This document shows positions 16,326 through 24,603 of a stretch of 45,427 bases of DNA, piece after piece. The position numbers were made by a program, and so were the translations under genes. This DNA comes from an uncultured bacterium. Lineage in GTDB: Bacteria; Elusimicrobiota; Elusimicrobia; Elusimicrobiales; Elusimicrobiaceae. The DNA lies in the NCBI GenBank assembly GCA_949296525.1, contig CASFOP010000012.1, forward strand, positions 1 to 45,427, written 5' to 3'. The notes beneath the pieces were generated by a model. It saw only the letters and a program-made list of their open reading frames with translations, made no database searches and was not told where the DNA came from. Each line of letters begins with the position of its first letter. Positions within the stretch are counted from its first letter, which is position 1.

Positions 16326-16355
16326 TATATAGGGTATCAAAAAAAAACGAGTCAA
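16326..16355 (-). promoter_or_regulatory. Pilin 1 promoter with poly-T spacer
   Basis: On the minus strand TTGACT (16350-16355) is followed by CG, nine T, GATACCC and TATATA (16326-16331), an 18-base spacer. The unlinked pilin 2 gene has the same arrangement with ten T. Confidence 0.5.
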
Positions 16356-16646
16356 GGCTGCCCTGTTTTAACGGCCAAAAAGGCCTATCAAAAAAAGGCC
16401 ACGGCAAACGGCCATAAAGCGCAAATGCTGAAATAAATCCAACCTGACTTTGTTTGTATTCCTCACGCCGGCCCCGAAGGCGGAGGCCCGCAGGGCCCGG
16501 GGCTTTTCCGCCGCAACGGCGTTTGTACAACGGGGCCGGCGACGGAAGATGTCCGGCCGCAGCCCCCGGAAAGACCAAAGAAAACTCCTTTTCCCTGAAA
16601 AAGAAAAGAGGTTTTCATTTTTCCCAAATTTCCCGCCGAAAAGCGG
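16356..16646. other. Non-coding stretch between pilin 1 promoter and typA
   Basis: The 16262-16661 gap is 400 bases without a gene. It contains the pilin 1 promoter and the typA terminator. The rest has repeated GGCC-rich short inverted repeats (16370-16425) and GC-rich sequence with frames of Arg/Gly/Pro-rich composition that do not look coding. Confidence 0.4.
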
Positions 16647-16663
16647 AAAAAGCCAACGGCTTT
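16647..16663 (-). terminator. typA terminator overlapping its stop codon
   Basis: On the minus strand AAAGCC-GTT-GGCTTTTT begins inside the typA stop codon. The stem is 6 bp with a 5-base T run; short but well placed. Confidence 0.5.
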
Positions 16664-18509
16664 ATTCCGCCCCCTCCAGCATTTTTTCTTCGGCAATGGC
16701 CGCGCGCTTGCGCAGATGGTGCACCAGGATTTTCTTGCGCAGGCGCAGGGATTTGGGGGTAATTTCCACCAGTTCGTCTGGCGCGATATATTCCACCGCC
16801 TGTTCCAGGCTCATGCGCCGCGGCGGAGTCAGCGTATAGGACTCGTCACTGGACGAACTGCGCATATTGCTTAAATGTTTGGCCTTGCAGGGATTGACCA
16901 CCAGGTCATTGTCGCGGGAGTTTTCCCCCACGATTTCGCCGGCGTATACTTTTTCGCCCGGGCCGAGGAAAAGCTCCCCTCCGTTCTCCAGCGCAAACAG
17001 CGCGTATGCCGTGGTAACACCGTCCTCTTTGGCCACCAGCACGCCGTTGTGGCGCAGAGGCGGCAAATTGACTTTGGGATAAAAGCCCTGAAAGCTGTGG
17101 TGCATAATGCCCGTGCCGCGCGTGCCGGTTAAGAAATCATTTTTAAAGCCGATCAGCGCGCGCGAAGGGATTAAATATTCCAGCCGCAGGCGGTCCTGCC
17201 CTTCGGCCACCATATTTTCCAGCCGCGCCGCACGCTGGCCCACCAGCGTAAATACCGCGCCCTGGTATTCGGACTTAATGTCCAGCACCAGGTATTCCAT
17301 AGGCTCCAAAATCTGCCCGTTTTCTTCTTTATAAATCACTTCCGGTGAAGATACCGCCAGCTCAAAGCCTTCGCGGCGCATATTTTCAATCAGCACCGTC
17401 AAATGCAGCTCCCCGCGGCCATACACTTTAAATTTCCCCTCGCCTTCCAACGGCACCACTTTTAGCCCCACATTGGTCTGGGCTTCTTTTTCCAAGCGGT
17501 TTTTCAGGTGGCGGCTGGTAATAAATTTGCCTTCCTGTCCGGCAAAGGGGCTGTCATTGACCATAAAGTCCATGGACATTGTGGGCTCGTCTATGGCCAG
17601 AGGCGGCAGCGGCATGGGGAAATCCGGCTGGCACACCGTATCCCCCACATCCACGCCTTCCAAGCCGGCAATGGATACAATATCGCCTGCCATGGCCTGT
17701 TCCACTTCTTTTTTGCCCAAGCCTTCAAACATTTCAATTTTAACGGCCTTGGCGGGCGTCTGCGTGCCGTCGTGATGAATCAGCACCACATTCTGCCCGC
17801 GCGAAATCTTGCCGGCCAAAATACGCCCGATGCCCACATGGCCCAGGAAATTGTTGTAATCCAGCATGGTTACCTGCATTTGCAGCGGGTCGTTGGGCAT
17901 GGCTACCGGTGCGGGTACATGGGAAATAATCGTGTCCAGCAGCGGGGCGATATCTTTCCCTTTTTCTTCCATTTTGGTGCTGGCCCAGCCTTCGCGGCCG
18001 GAAGCGTAGAGAATAGGGAAATCCAGCTGTTCGTCGGTGGCGCCCAGCTCCATAAACAGGTTAAATACGTCGTCCACCACTTCGCTGGGGCGAACATGTT
18101 CGCGGTCCATTTTATTAATTACCACAATTGGGCGCAGCCCCAAAGCCAAGGCTTTGCGCAGGACGAAACGGGTCTGCGGCATGGGGCCTTCCACGGCGTC
18201 CACCATCAAAATGGCGCCGTCCACCATGCGCAGCACGCGCTCCACTTCGCTGCCGAAGTCGGCATGGCCCGGGGTGTCTACGATATTAATGGTGTGGCCT
18301 TTGTATTTGACGGAGGTGCACTTGGCCAAAATGGTGATGCCGCGCTCACGCTCCAGCGGATTGGAGTCCAGCACGGTTTCCTGCGCCTGGTCTTCTTTTA
18401 CGTTAAACTCGCCGGCCAGCTTTAACAGCGCGTCTACGACGGTGGTTTTGCCGTGGTCCACGTGGGCGATAATGGCCACGTTGCGCACGTCACTGCGAAC
18501 ATTACTCAT
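16662..18509 (-). CDS. typA: Ribosome-associated GTPase TypA/BipA
   Basis: Translational GTPase related to EF-G, involved in ribosome assembly and stress adaptation. From the ATG at 18509 ([20 protein letters not shown]) it is 615 residues, the family length; the frame continues upstream to 18545 with a non-homologous MRKSECRE stretch. GTPase motifs: AHVDHGKTT (G1), a GITI switch, DTPGHADF (G3) and NKMD (G4). The EF-G-like domains and the TypA-specific C-terminus (with [16 protein letters not shown] and SLEQAVEYI) are intact. The ribosome site is weak (GGGAAG about 11 bases upstream). Confidence 0.96.
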   Translation of the reverse strand: MSNVRSDVRNVAIIAHVDHGKTTVVDALLKLAGEFNVKEDQAQETVLDSNPLERERGITILAKCTSVKYKGHTINIVDTPGHADFGSEVERVLRMVDGAILMVDAVEGPMPQTRFVLRKALALGLRPIVVINKMDREHVRPSEVVDDVFNLFMELGATDEQLDFPILYASGREGWASTKMEEKGKDIAPLLDTIISHVPAPVAMPNDPLQMQVTMLDYNNFLGHVGIGRILAGKISRGQNVVLIHHDGTQTPAKAVKIEMFEGLGKKEVEQAMAGDIVSIAGLEGVDVGDTVCQPDFPMPLPPLAIDEPTMSMDFMVNDSPFAGQEGKFITSRHLKNRLEKEAQTNVGLKVVPLEGEGKFKVYGRGELHLTVLIENMRREGFELAVSSPEVIYKEENGQILEPMEYLVLDIKSEYQGAVFTLVGQRAARLENMVAEGQDRLRLEYLIPSRALIGFKNDFLTGTRGTGIMHHSFQGFYPKVNLPPLRHNGVLVAKEDGVTTAYALFALENGGELFLGPGEKVYAGEIVGENSRDNDLVVNPCKAKHLSNMRSSSSDESYTLTPPRRMSLEQAVEYIAPDELVEITPKSLRLRKKILVHHLRKRAAIAEEKMLEGAE

Positions 18510-18689
18510 AAATTTTTTTTCTTCCCTACATTCAGATTTCCGCAAAAAACAACATCACCGATACGCATGAGGTTTTCATCCGCGGGCGGCCCCGCAATAT
18601 TACTTGGCTTTGCAGATAACATATTTTACCATTTTTCGCGCGCGTACAGGAAAGAGCCCGGGCGGGTTTCTTTTGAGGCGGAAAATTTT

Positions 18690-18695
18690 TATAAT
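18690..18695 (+). promoter_or_regulatory. TATAAT box placing transcription start at the ATG
   Basis: A perfect TATAAT ends 6 bases before the ATG at 18702, with TTTCTT 17 bases upstream as a weak -35. Normal spacing puts the first transcribed base on the start codon. Confidence 0.45.
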
Positions 18696-18701
18696 AAGTC
18701 T

Positions 18702-19337
18702 ATGGAAAGACTGATACACATCCTGCTCGGCGTGGCACTGGTATACGGCGTGTATGCGCTGGGCATGAAAAACTGGGATTACGTTTCCGAAGCCAAACGC
18801 CAGGAGCTGGAGACCTGTCTGCGGGAAAAGGGTCTGTCGTCCAAGTATTATTTCATTGCGGCATGGCAGCTGTTTTTGATGAACCTGCTGTGCGGAGGGC
18901 TTTTTGTGTTCTACTGGTCCTATAAACAATGGCAGGCCGTGCGCGCGGGGTATAAAAGCACCCGATCACCCGCACCAAAAGGAAGCCCTTTCCTGCGCAG
19001 TTTGTTTACATTTGTCACTTTTTACCAATTTAATTCCATCTTAAACCGCACCTGTCTGTATATGCACAAAAGGCCGTCCCTGCCGGCGGTATTTTGGGGG
19101 ACAGTCCTGTGGGCGGGCGCGGCGGCGGCTTTGATACCGGCACTGCCTGCATTTTGGCGCATACTGGGCGGGATTTTATTCGTTTTGGCCCCGTGCGTTT
19201 TGCAGCGCCACATCAACCGGCTCCCAAAACACCTCCCCCCTGTGCGGCTGAAAGCGGCGGAACTTTTTTTGCTGCCCGTTTCCTGGCTGATATGGACGGG
19301 CGGATACGCTTTGGTGCGCATGCTTATTCAGCCATAA
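18702..19337 (+). CDS. Small polytopic membrane protein, unknown function
   Basis: 211 residues from the ATG at 18702. Predicted membrane segments: about 4-22 (IHILLGVALVYGVYALG), 48-70 (IAAWQLFLMNLLCGGLFVFYW), 127-165 (two helices, FWGTVLWAGAAAALIPAL and LGGILFVLAP) and 185-208. The pattern of a lysine/glutamine-rich stretch, FVFYWSYKQWQAV and SPFLRSLFTF resembles a widespread bacterial family of unknown function with 'YWFYRxW' and 'P..RalF' motifs, but I cannot name it. The start is uncertain because there is no Shine-Dalgarno; a promoter sits so close that the mRNA would be leaderless. The gene runs divergently from typA. Confidence 0.7.
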   Translation: MERLIHILLGVALVYGVYALGMKNWDYVSEAKRQELETCLREKGLSSKYYFIAAWQLFLMNLLCGGLFVFYWSYKQWQAVRAGYKSTRSPAPKGSPFLRSLFTFVTFYQFNSILNRTCLYMHKRPSLPAVFWGTVLWAGAAAALIPALPAFWRILGGILFVLAPCVLQRHINRLPKHLPPVRLKAAELFLLPVSWLIWTGGYALVRMLIQP

Positions 19338-19413
19338 TACACCAACTGTTTTCTCTTCTTAAAATGTGCGGCGGACGGCCACTCCAAACCTTTTGGAAAA
19401 TATCCTAAAAGCA

Positions 19414-19446
19414 ACGGCGGATAAAACGTAAAGTTTTATCCGCCGT
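19414..19446. terminator. Bidirectional terminator
   Basis: 14-bp perfect stem ACGGCGGATAAAAC / GTTTTATCCGCCGT (19414-19427, 19433-19446), 5-base loop, between the convergent membrane-protein gene and the GGGtGRT gene. Confidence 0.75.
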
Positions 19447-19477
19447 GCGTAAATACAAGCAACTGAAGAAGCCGTTA

Positions 19478-20473
19478 TTACTTGGCTTCGGAGACGGCCA
19501 CCGCTACGGCCACCGTCGCCCCCACCATCGGGTTGTTGCCCATACCGATCAGGCCCATCATTTCCACGTGCGCCGGCACGGAGGAAGAACCCGCAAACTG
19601 CGCATCGCTGTGCATGCGGCCCATGGTGTCGGTCATGCCGTAAGAGGCAGGGCCCGCGGCCATATTGTCCGGGTGCAGCGTGCGGCCCGTGCCGCCGCCG
19701 GAAGCCACGGAGAAATATTTTTTGCCGTTTTCAATGGCCCATTTCTTGTACGTCCCGGCCACAGGGTGCTGGAAGCGGGTCGGGTTGGTGGAGTTGCCGG
19801 TAATGGACACGTCCACGCCTTCATGGCGCATAATGGCCACGCCTTCGTTGACGTCATCGGCGCCGTAGCATTTCACTTTGGCTCTGTCCCCGTCGGAGAA
19901 GGCCTTTTCGCTGACGATTTTCAGCTCGCCGGTTTTGTAATCATATTCCGTTTCCACGGAGGTAAAACCGTTGATGCGGGAAATGATGTAAGCGGCGTCT
20001 TTGCCCAAACCGTTCAAAATGACGCGCAGCGGCGTTTTGCGCACTTTGTTGGCCGTGCGGGCGATGCCGATGGCGCCTTCCGCGGCGGCGAAACTTTCAT
20101 GGCCGGCCAGGAAGCAGAAGCATTTGGTTTCTTCGCGCAGCAGCATGGCGCCCAGATTGCCGTGGCCAAGGCCCACGGCGCGCTGGTCGGCCACCGAGCC
20201 CGGAATGCAGAAGCTCTGCAGGCCCAGGCCGATTTTTTCGGCCGCTTCGGCAGCAGTTTTTACGCCGGATTTAATGGCGATGGCCGCGCCGACGGTATAA
20301 GCCCAGACGGCATTGTCAAAAGCGATGGGCTGAATGCCTTTGACGATTTTTTCCACGTCAATGCCTTTGTCCAGGCAGATTTTGCGCGCTTCTTCCAAAT
20401 CTTTAATGCCGGCTTCTTTCAAAGCGGCGTTGATTTTGTCAATTCTTCTTTCGTATCCTTCAAACGTAATCAT
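19478..20473 (-). CDS. GGGtGRT-family protein
   Basis: 331 residues from the ATG at 20473, seven bases after AGGAG. It carries the family's namesake motif ASGGGTGRTLHPDNMAAGP and the highly conserved C-terminus (MGRMHSDAQFAGSSS, VEMMGLIGMGNNPMVG). To my knowledge this family is conserved in anaerobes, has no proven activity, and is regularly found beside a NifU-like scaffold, exactly as here (16 bases downstream of it). Cysteines in the QSFCIPGS and TKCFCFLAG segments could bind a metal or cluster. A role in iron-sulphur metabolism is inferred from the neighbour. The reading frame continues upstream to 20560, but that part overlaps the neighbour and lacks a ribosome site. Confidence 0.88.
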   Translation of the reverse strand: MITFEGYERRIDKINAALKEAGIKDLEEARKICLDKGIDVEKIVKGIQPIAFDNAVWAYTVGAAIAIKSGVKTAAEAAEKIGLGLQSFCIPGSVADQRAVGLGHGNLGAMLLREETKCFCFLAGHESFAAAEGAIGIARTANKVRKTPLRVILNGLGKDAAYIISRINGFTSVETEYDYKTGELKIVSEKAFSDGDRAKVKCYGADDVNEGVAIMRHEGVDVSITGNSTNPTRFQHPVAGTYKKWAIENGKKYFSVASGGGTGRTLHPDNMAAGPASYGMTDTMGRMHSDAQFAGSSSVPAHVEMMGLIGMGNNPMVGATVAVAVAVSEAK

Positions 20474-20489
20474 AGTCACTCTCCTGGGC

Positions 20490-21191
20490 TTACTCTTTGC
20501 GGGGGTCAATTTTCTTGACGGCCTCGTCAAAGCGGCCGTAGGTTTTGACGTTGTCTTCAAAGGCTTTTTTCGCGTCGGTGCCGTTTTTGATGGCGTCCAT
20601 CATTTTGCCCAGGTTCACGAATTTGTAGCCGATGATCTCATTGTTTTTGTCCAGGCCGATTTCCAACACATAGCCTTCGGCCATTTCCAGGTAGCGGGGG
20701 CCTTTGGCTTCGGTGCCGTACATCGTGCCCACCTGGCTGCGGTGGCCTTTGCCCAGGTCTTCCATGCCGGCGCCGATGGGCAGGCCGTCATCGGAAAACG
20801 CGCTCTGCGTGCGGCCGTATACGATTTGCAGGAACAGCTCGCGCATGGCAGTGTTAATCGCGTCACACACCAGGTCGGAGTTCAGGGCTTCCAAAATAGT
20901 TTTGCCCGGCAGGATTTCCGCAGCCATGGCGGCGGAATGCGTCATGCCGGAGCAGCCCAAGGTTTCCACCAACGCTTCTTTGATCACGCCGTTTTTGACG
21001 TTGAGCGTCAGTTTGCAGGCGCCCTGCTGGGGCGCACACCAACCCACACCGTGGGTCAGACCGCTGATATCGGTAATTTGTTTGGCTTTAACCCATTTTC
21101 CTTCTTCGGGAATCGGGGCCGGATCATGCTTGGCGCCTTTGCAGACGCAGCACATTTCTTTTACTTCGGGGGTGCATTTTTCGCAGCTCAT
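20490..21191 (-). CDS. NifU-like iron-sulphur cluster scaffold protein
   Basis: 233 residues from the ATG at 21191 (AGGAG 5 bases upstream). It starts with a cysteine-rich MSCEKCTPEVKEMCCVCKG segment, which could be an extra metal site. The core shows features of the NifU/IscU N-terminal fold: GCSGMTHSAAMAAEIL near residues 88-103 (first ligand Cys with the following small residues), then VCDAINTAM. It lacks a C-terminal Nfu domain. The last third is an extension with a VGTMYGTEAKGPRYLEMAEGY stretch. First gene of a two-gene operon with the GGGtGRT protein. A separate IscS or SUF system is not in the window. Confidence 0.87.
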   Translation of the reverse strand: MSCEKCTPEVKEMCCVCKGAKHDPAPIPEEGKWVKAKQITDISGLTHGVGWCAPQQGACKLTLNVKNGVIKEALVETLGCSGMTHSAAMAAEILPGKTILEALNSDLVCDAINTAMRELFLQIVYGRTQSAFSDDGLPIGAGMEDLGKGHRSQVGTMYGTEAKGPRYLEMAEGYVLEIGLDKNNEIIGYKFVNLGKMMDAIKNGTDAKKAFEDNVKTYGRFDEAVKKIDPRKE

Positions 21192-21252
21192 GAGGTCTCC
21201 TAAATAAGAGTAATAAATCTTACGTTTATATTTTACAAAATCCAATGCGCAC

Positions 21253-21282
21253 AAAAAAGCCCGCCCAAGGGCGGGGCTTTTT
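21253..21282 (-). terminator. Terminator of ankyrin gene 1
   Basis: AAAAAAGCCCGCCC / GGGCGGGGCTTTTT with a 2-base loop and one unpaired G. It lies 20 bases past the ankyrin stop on the minus strand and just upstream of the NifU-like operon promoter region. Confidence 0.75.
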
Positions 21283-21303
21283 AACTGCGGTAAAGCGGGA
21301 CGA

Positions 21304-23139
21304 TTATTTTTGCGGGGCCGCCTCTTTCAAAAGATTGGCAATTTCCGCATAGCCGTTTTTATCTGCATACTTTCTATCTGCATACTCTGCAAACATCAAT
21401 GCCGTTATGCCGTTTTTATTTTGCATATTTACATCTGCGCCCGCCTGTAAAAGCAGACGCACCACTTCCGCAGGCCCTTCTATACTGGCAAACATCAATG
21501 CCGTCCTGCCCTCTTTATCCGTCGCATTCACATTTGCACCGGCTCGCAAAAGCAGCTGGACAGCTTCCGTTTGCCCCATTATGCTTGCCATCATTAACGC
21601 CGTCCTGCCCTCTTTATCCGTCGCATTCACATTTGCCCCGGCTTGCAGAAGCAGCTGTACTTCTTCCGTATACCCTCCGGGGGAGGCCAACATTAGGACC
21701 GTCCAGCCCTCATCATCCACCGCATTCACATTTGCACCTGCCTGCAAAAGCAACCGCACTATGTCCGCATCATTTGCAAACATCAATGCCGTCCAGCCCT
21801 CATCATCCACCGCATTCACATTTGCACCGGCTTGTAAGAGCAACTTTACAACATCCGCATGCCCTTCTTGGGAGGCCGACATTAAGTCCGTCTGCCCATT
21901 TTTATCCGGCGTATTCACATCCGCCCCGGCTCGCAAAAGCAGTTGTGCTATTTCCGTTTGCCCCATTACACTGGCACCCCTCAAGGCTGTTGCCCCCTCA
22001 TCATCCACCGCATTCACATTTGCACCTGCCTGCAAAAGCAACCGCACTATGTCCGCATCATTTGCAATCATCAATGCCGTCCAGCCCTCATCATCCGTCG
22101 CATTCACATTTGCACCAGCTTGCAAGAGCAACTTTACGACATCCGCATGCCCTTCTTGGCAGGCCGACATTAAGACCGTCCAACCTTCCTTGTCCGCAGC
22201 ATTCACATCCGCGCCAGACTGCAAAAGCAGTTTAACCACATCCGCATGCCCGTCTGAGGCAAACAACAACGCTGTCCAGCCATCTTTATCCGCTGCATTG
22301 ACATCCGCCCCGGCCTGCAAAAGCAGTTTAACCACATCCGCATGCCCCAAGGCGCTTGCATACATCAATGCTGTTATCCCGTCTTGATCTGCTGCATTCA
22401 CATCCGCTCCGGCTTGCAAGAGCAACTTTACGACATCCGCATGCCCTTCTTGGCAGGCCGACATTAAGACCGTCCATCCTTCCTTCCCCGCAGTATTGAC
22501 ATCCGCCCCGGCCTGCAAAAGCAGTTTAACCACATCCGCATGCCCGTTGAAGGCAGCTGCCATCAACGCCGTCTCATTCTCTAAACTCGCCGCATTCACA
22601 TCCGCACCGGCCTGTAACAGCAGTATCACTTTATCCGCATTCCCCAATTCGGCGGCAGCCGTCAGGGCCGTAAAACCATATTGATTGGTTTTATTCGGAT
22701 CGGCGCCAGCATCCAGCAGTAATTGGACAATTTCCGCATCCTCCGCAATTTTCAGCGGAGCATCTCTCTGATATAAGTCCGACACGTCGGGTTTGGCACC
22801 CGCATTCAATAACAGCCGGACGATATCCGCATGGTTCTGCTGAGAGGCCTGCCTCAGCGGTGTAATGCCGCCTTTTTCAGTGGAGGCATTGACATCAGCG
22901 CCGGCTTGCAAGAGCAACTTTACGACATCCGCATGCCCGTTCTGGGCGGCCAATATCAGCGGCGTCCATCCGTCATCCCCGTCTATGTCCGTGCTTACGT
23001 CCGGGTTGGCCCCGCGCTGTAATAACGCTTTCACCTTGCCGGCCCGTCCTTCTTGCGCCGCAGAAAGCAATTGAAAGTCCGTATCCCCGCAGCCACAAAA
23101 TAATACGGTCGCCAAAAATAAGAATAAGAATTTTTTCAT
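21304..23139 (-). CDS. Secreted ankyrin-repeat protein 1 (about 18 repeats)
   Basis: 611 residues from the ATG at 23139, six bases after AGGAG. The N-terminus MKKFLFLFLATVLFCGCGD suggests a lipoprotein (Cys17, non-ideal lipobox) or at least export. The rest is ankyrin repeats of about 33 residues, consensus (D)GxTALMxASxxGHADVVKLLLQAGADVNA; I count 18. Two repeats (AND-ADIV type) are short by about four residues, which breaks the regular solenoid. Several repeats are nearly identical at DNA level, showing recent expansion. Ankyrin arrays bind proteins; the partner is unknown. The gene stands alone with a good promoter. Two further exported ankyrin genes occur in this window. Confidence 0.92.
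   Translation of the reverse strand: MKKFLFLFLATVLFCGCGDTDFQLLSAAQEGRAGKVKALLQRGANPDVSTDIDGDDGWTPLILAAQNGHADVVKLLLQAGADVNASTEKGGITPLRQASQQNHADIVRLLLNAGAKPDVSDLYQRDAPLKIAEDAEIVQLLLDAGADPNKTNQYGFTALTAAAELGNADKVILLLQAGADVNAASLENETALMAAAFNGHADVVKLLLQAGADVNTAGKEGWTVLMSACQEGHADVVKLLLQAGADVNAADQDGITALMYASALGHADVVKLLLQAGADVNAADKDGWTALLFASDGHADVVKLLLQSGADVNAADKEGWTVLMSACQEGHADVVKLLLQAGANVNATDDEGWTALMIANDADIVRLLLQAGANVNAVDDEGATALRGASVMGQTEIAQLLLRAGADVNTPDKNGQTDLMSASQEGHADVVKLLLQAGANVNAVDDEGWTALMFANDADIVRLLLQAGANVNAVDDEGWTVLMLASPGGYTEEVQLLLQAGANVNATDKEGRTALMMASIMGQTEAVQLLLRAGANVNATDKEGRTALMFASIEGPAEVVRLLLQAGADVNMQNKNGITALMFAEYADRKYADKNGYAEIANLLKEAAPQK
21707..21828. repeat. Internal direct repeat in ankyrin gene 1, copy C
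   Basis: 122 bases matching 21995-22116 at all but about three positions (roughly 97%), 288 bases (96 codons) apart in the same frame. Consistent with recent duplication of a three-repeat block. Confidence 0.85.
21995..22116. repeat. Internal direct repeat in ankyrin gene 1, copy D
   Basis: Partner of 21707-21828. Both encode a short ankyrin unit (ANDADIVRLLLQAGANVNA) with its neighbours. Confidence 0.85.
22119..22253. repeat. Internal direct repeat in ankyrin gene 1, copy A
   Basis: 135 bases matching 22413-22547 at about 94%; the first 63 bases are identical. Offset 294 bases (98 codons). Confidence 0.85.
22413..22547. repeat. Internal direct repeat in ankyrin gene 1, copy B
   Basis: Partner of 22119-22253. 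Both encode the GWTVLMSACQEGHADVVK unit. Confidence 0.85.
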
Positions 23140-23157
23140 GTTTTTCTCCTTTATTGT

Positions 23158-23187
23158 CTTATAACAAAACCATTCGCCTTTTGACAA
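23158..23187 (-). promoter_or_regulatory. Ankyrin gene 1 promoter
   Basis: On the minus strand TTGTCA (23182-23187), 18-base spacer, then TATAAG (23158-23163) with TGT just upstream (extended -10). It lies about 20 bases before the start codon. Confidence 0.6.
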
Positions 23188-23374
23188 GCACCTTCCCAGC
23201 AGCTGTCCTTTTTTCTCGTCAAAAAACCATATTTCAGAGCGGTTTATAGCCTCCCAAAACCCGTCAGATATAAAAATATATCAAAAAAAAAAAACGGCGC
23301 AAGGCGGGTAGTCGTTTCAGTCCAAAAACAGCAAAAATACAACTACCCTTACCCCAAAAACCAGACGCCGGGGG

Positions 23375-23403
23375 TTGCTTTTTTACGCCAACCTTTTTAC
23401 AAT
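23375..23403 (+). promoter_or_regulatory. serC operon promoter
   Basis: TTGCTT (23375-23380), exactly 17 bases, TACAAT (23398-23403), 30 bases upstream of serC. Confidence 0.6.
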
Positions 23404-23433
23404 GAGGAATACACCAGCCAAAAGGAGAACACC

Positions 23434-24603
23434 ATGACCCTGAACATACCGACCGACCAGCTGCCCACTTCCACTTTTACCTGCGGCCCCAGCCAGGGGC
23501 ACCCTGTCGTGCGTGAAACGCCGCTGTATAAAACGGCTTTTGAGCGCAGCCACCGCGCCAAAGACATTTCCACTGACGGCTTATATAAAGAAGCCGGCGA
23601 CAACCTGCGCCAGCTCCTGTCCCTGCCGGACGATTACACCGTGATTTTCTTCATGGGCGGTGCGACGCCGGCGCTGGACGCCGTGGCCTGGAGTCTGACG
23701 ACCAATTCCATTTCCGGCTTAAGTTTCGGGGCATTCTCCAAACTCTGGTGCAAAAAAATCGCTTCCTGCCTGGAAGACAGCGTTAAAAAAGATTTCAAAG
23801 AAGCCGCGGAAGGCGAGTTTTTCCCCAAAGAAAAACCCGACTACAACGCCAGCCTGGTGGTGCTGACGCCCAATGAAACCTCCACGGGCACGCAAATCCC
23901 CAATGAATATTTGGAAGAAGCCTGGCGCGCCAAAGGCAAAGACACGCTGATAGCCTGGGACTGCACCTCCTGCGCCGGCGGCCGCCTGCTGCCGCGGAAT
24001 CAATTTGACGTGATGGTCTTCTCCATGCAAAAATGTTTCGGCGTAGGCGGCGGGAGCAGCGTGATTATTATGAGCCCCGCGGCGGTCAAACGCATAGAAG
24101 AAGCCAAAAAATACCGCCGTATCCCGTACTCTTTGGACCTGACCGAAGCCGTCAAAAAAGCCCAGGAAAAGGCCCAAACCGTCAACACCCCCAGCACCAC
24201 CAATATTTGGATGTTCAACGAAGCGTGCAAATGGATGAACGAAAACGGCGGGCTGAAAGCCATGGACGCTCTGTGCCGCACGCATTACGATTACCTGATG
24301 AAATGGGTCAGCAGCACCGACTGGCTGGCCCCGCTGATTAAAGACGAAGCGCACCGCTCTTACACCACGCTGACTCTGGAAATCACGGACCCGAAAATAG
24401 ACTGCGCCGAAATCAGCAAAGCTTTAAAAGCCACCGGCCTGCCGAACCTGCAGGACGGGATTAAAAAATATTCTTCCGTCAAACAAAACTCGCTGCGCAT
24501 CGCCTGCTTCCCGTTTGTGGACATTCACGGCACGCAGCAATACGAAAAACTGACCAAAGCCGTGGACGCTATCGTGGCGCAGCTGCGCAAGGAGACCAAA
24601 TGA
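23434..24603 (+). CDS. serC: Phosphoserine aminotransferase
   Basis: PLP-dependent class V aminotransferase making O-phospho-L-serine from 3-phosphohydroxypyruvate and glutamate. 389 residues. It starts near TFTCGPSQGHP (phosphate-binding N-terminus); the PLP lysine is Lys200 in FSMQKCFGVGGG, with the preceding Asp176 in IAWDCTSCAGG. AAGGAG lies upstream. Its stop overlaps the serA start (ATGA), so the two are translationally coupled, and its role in serine synthesis is confirmed by that neighbour. The sequence resembles the non-E. coli SerC subgroups more than the classical one, though this is judged by eye. Confidence 0.92.
   Translation: MTLNIPTDQLPTSTFTCGPSQGHPVVRETPLYKTAFERSHRAKDISTDGLYKEAGDNLRQLLSLPDDYTVIFFMGGATPALDAVAWSLTTNSISGLSFGAFSKLWCKKIASCLEDSVKKDFKEAAEGEFFPKEKPDYNASLVVLTPNETSTGTQIPNEYLEEAWRAKGKDTLIAWDCTSCAGGRLLPRNQFDVMVFSMQKCFGVGGGSSVIIMSPAAVKRIEEAKKYRRIPYSLDLTEAVKKAQEKAQTVNTPSTTNIWMFNEACKWMNENGGLKAMDALCRTHYDYLMKWVSSTDWLAPLIKDEAHRSYTTLTLEITDPKIDCAEISKALKATGLPNLQDGIKKYSSVKQNSLRIACFPFVDIHGTQQYEKLTKAVDAIVAQLRKETK

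Noticed and set aside
17508..18425. 305-codon frame opposite typA
   Set aside because: Antisense shadow with typical His/Gln/Phe-rich composition; no start signals.
19445..20518. 357-codon frame opposite the GGGtGRT gene
   Set aside because: Shadow of a conserved gene; low-complexity composition (His, Arg, Phe, Gly).
21304..23139. Regular ~99-base periodic repeats resembling a CRISPR array or minisatellite
   Set aside because: The period equals 33 codons and is explained by ankyrin repeats in one reading frame; no short identical repeats with unique spacers.
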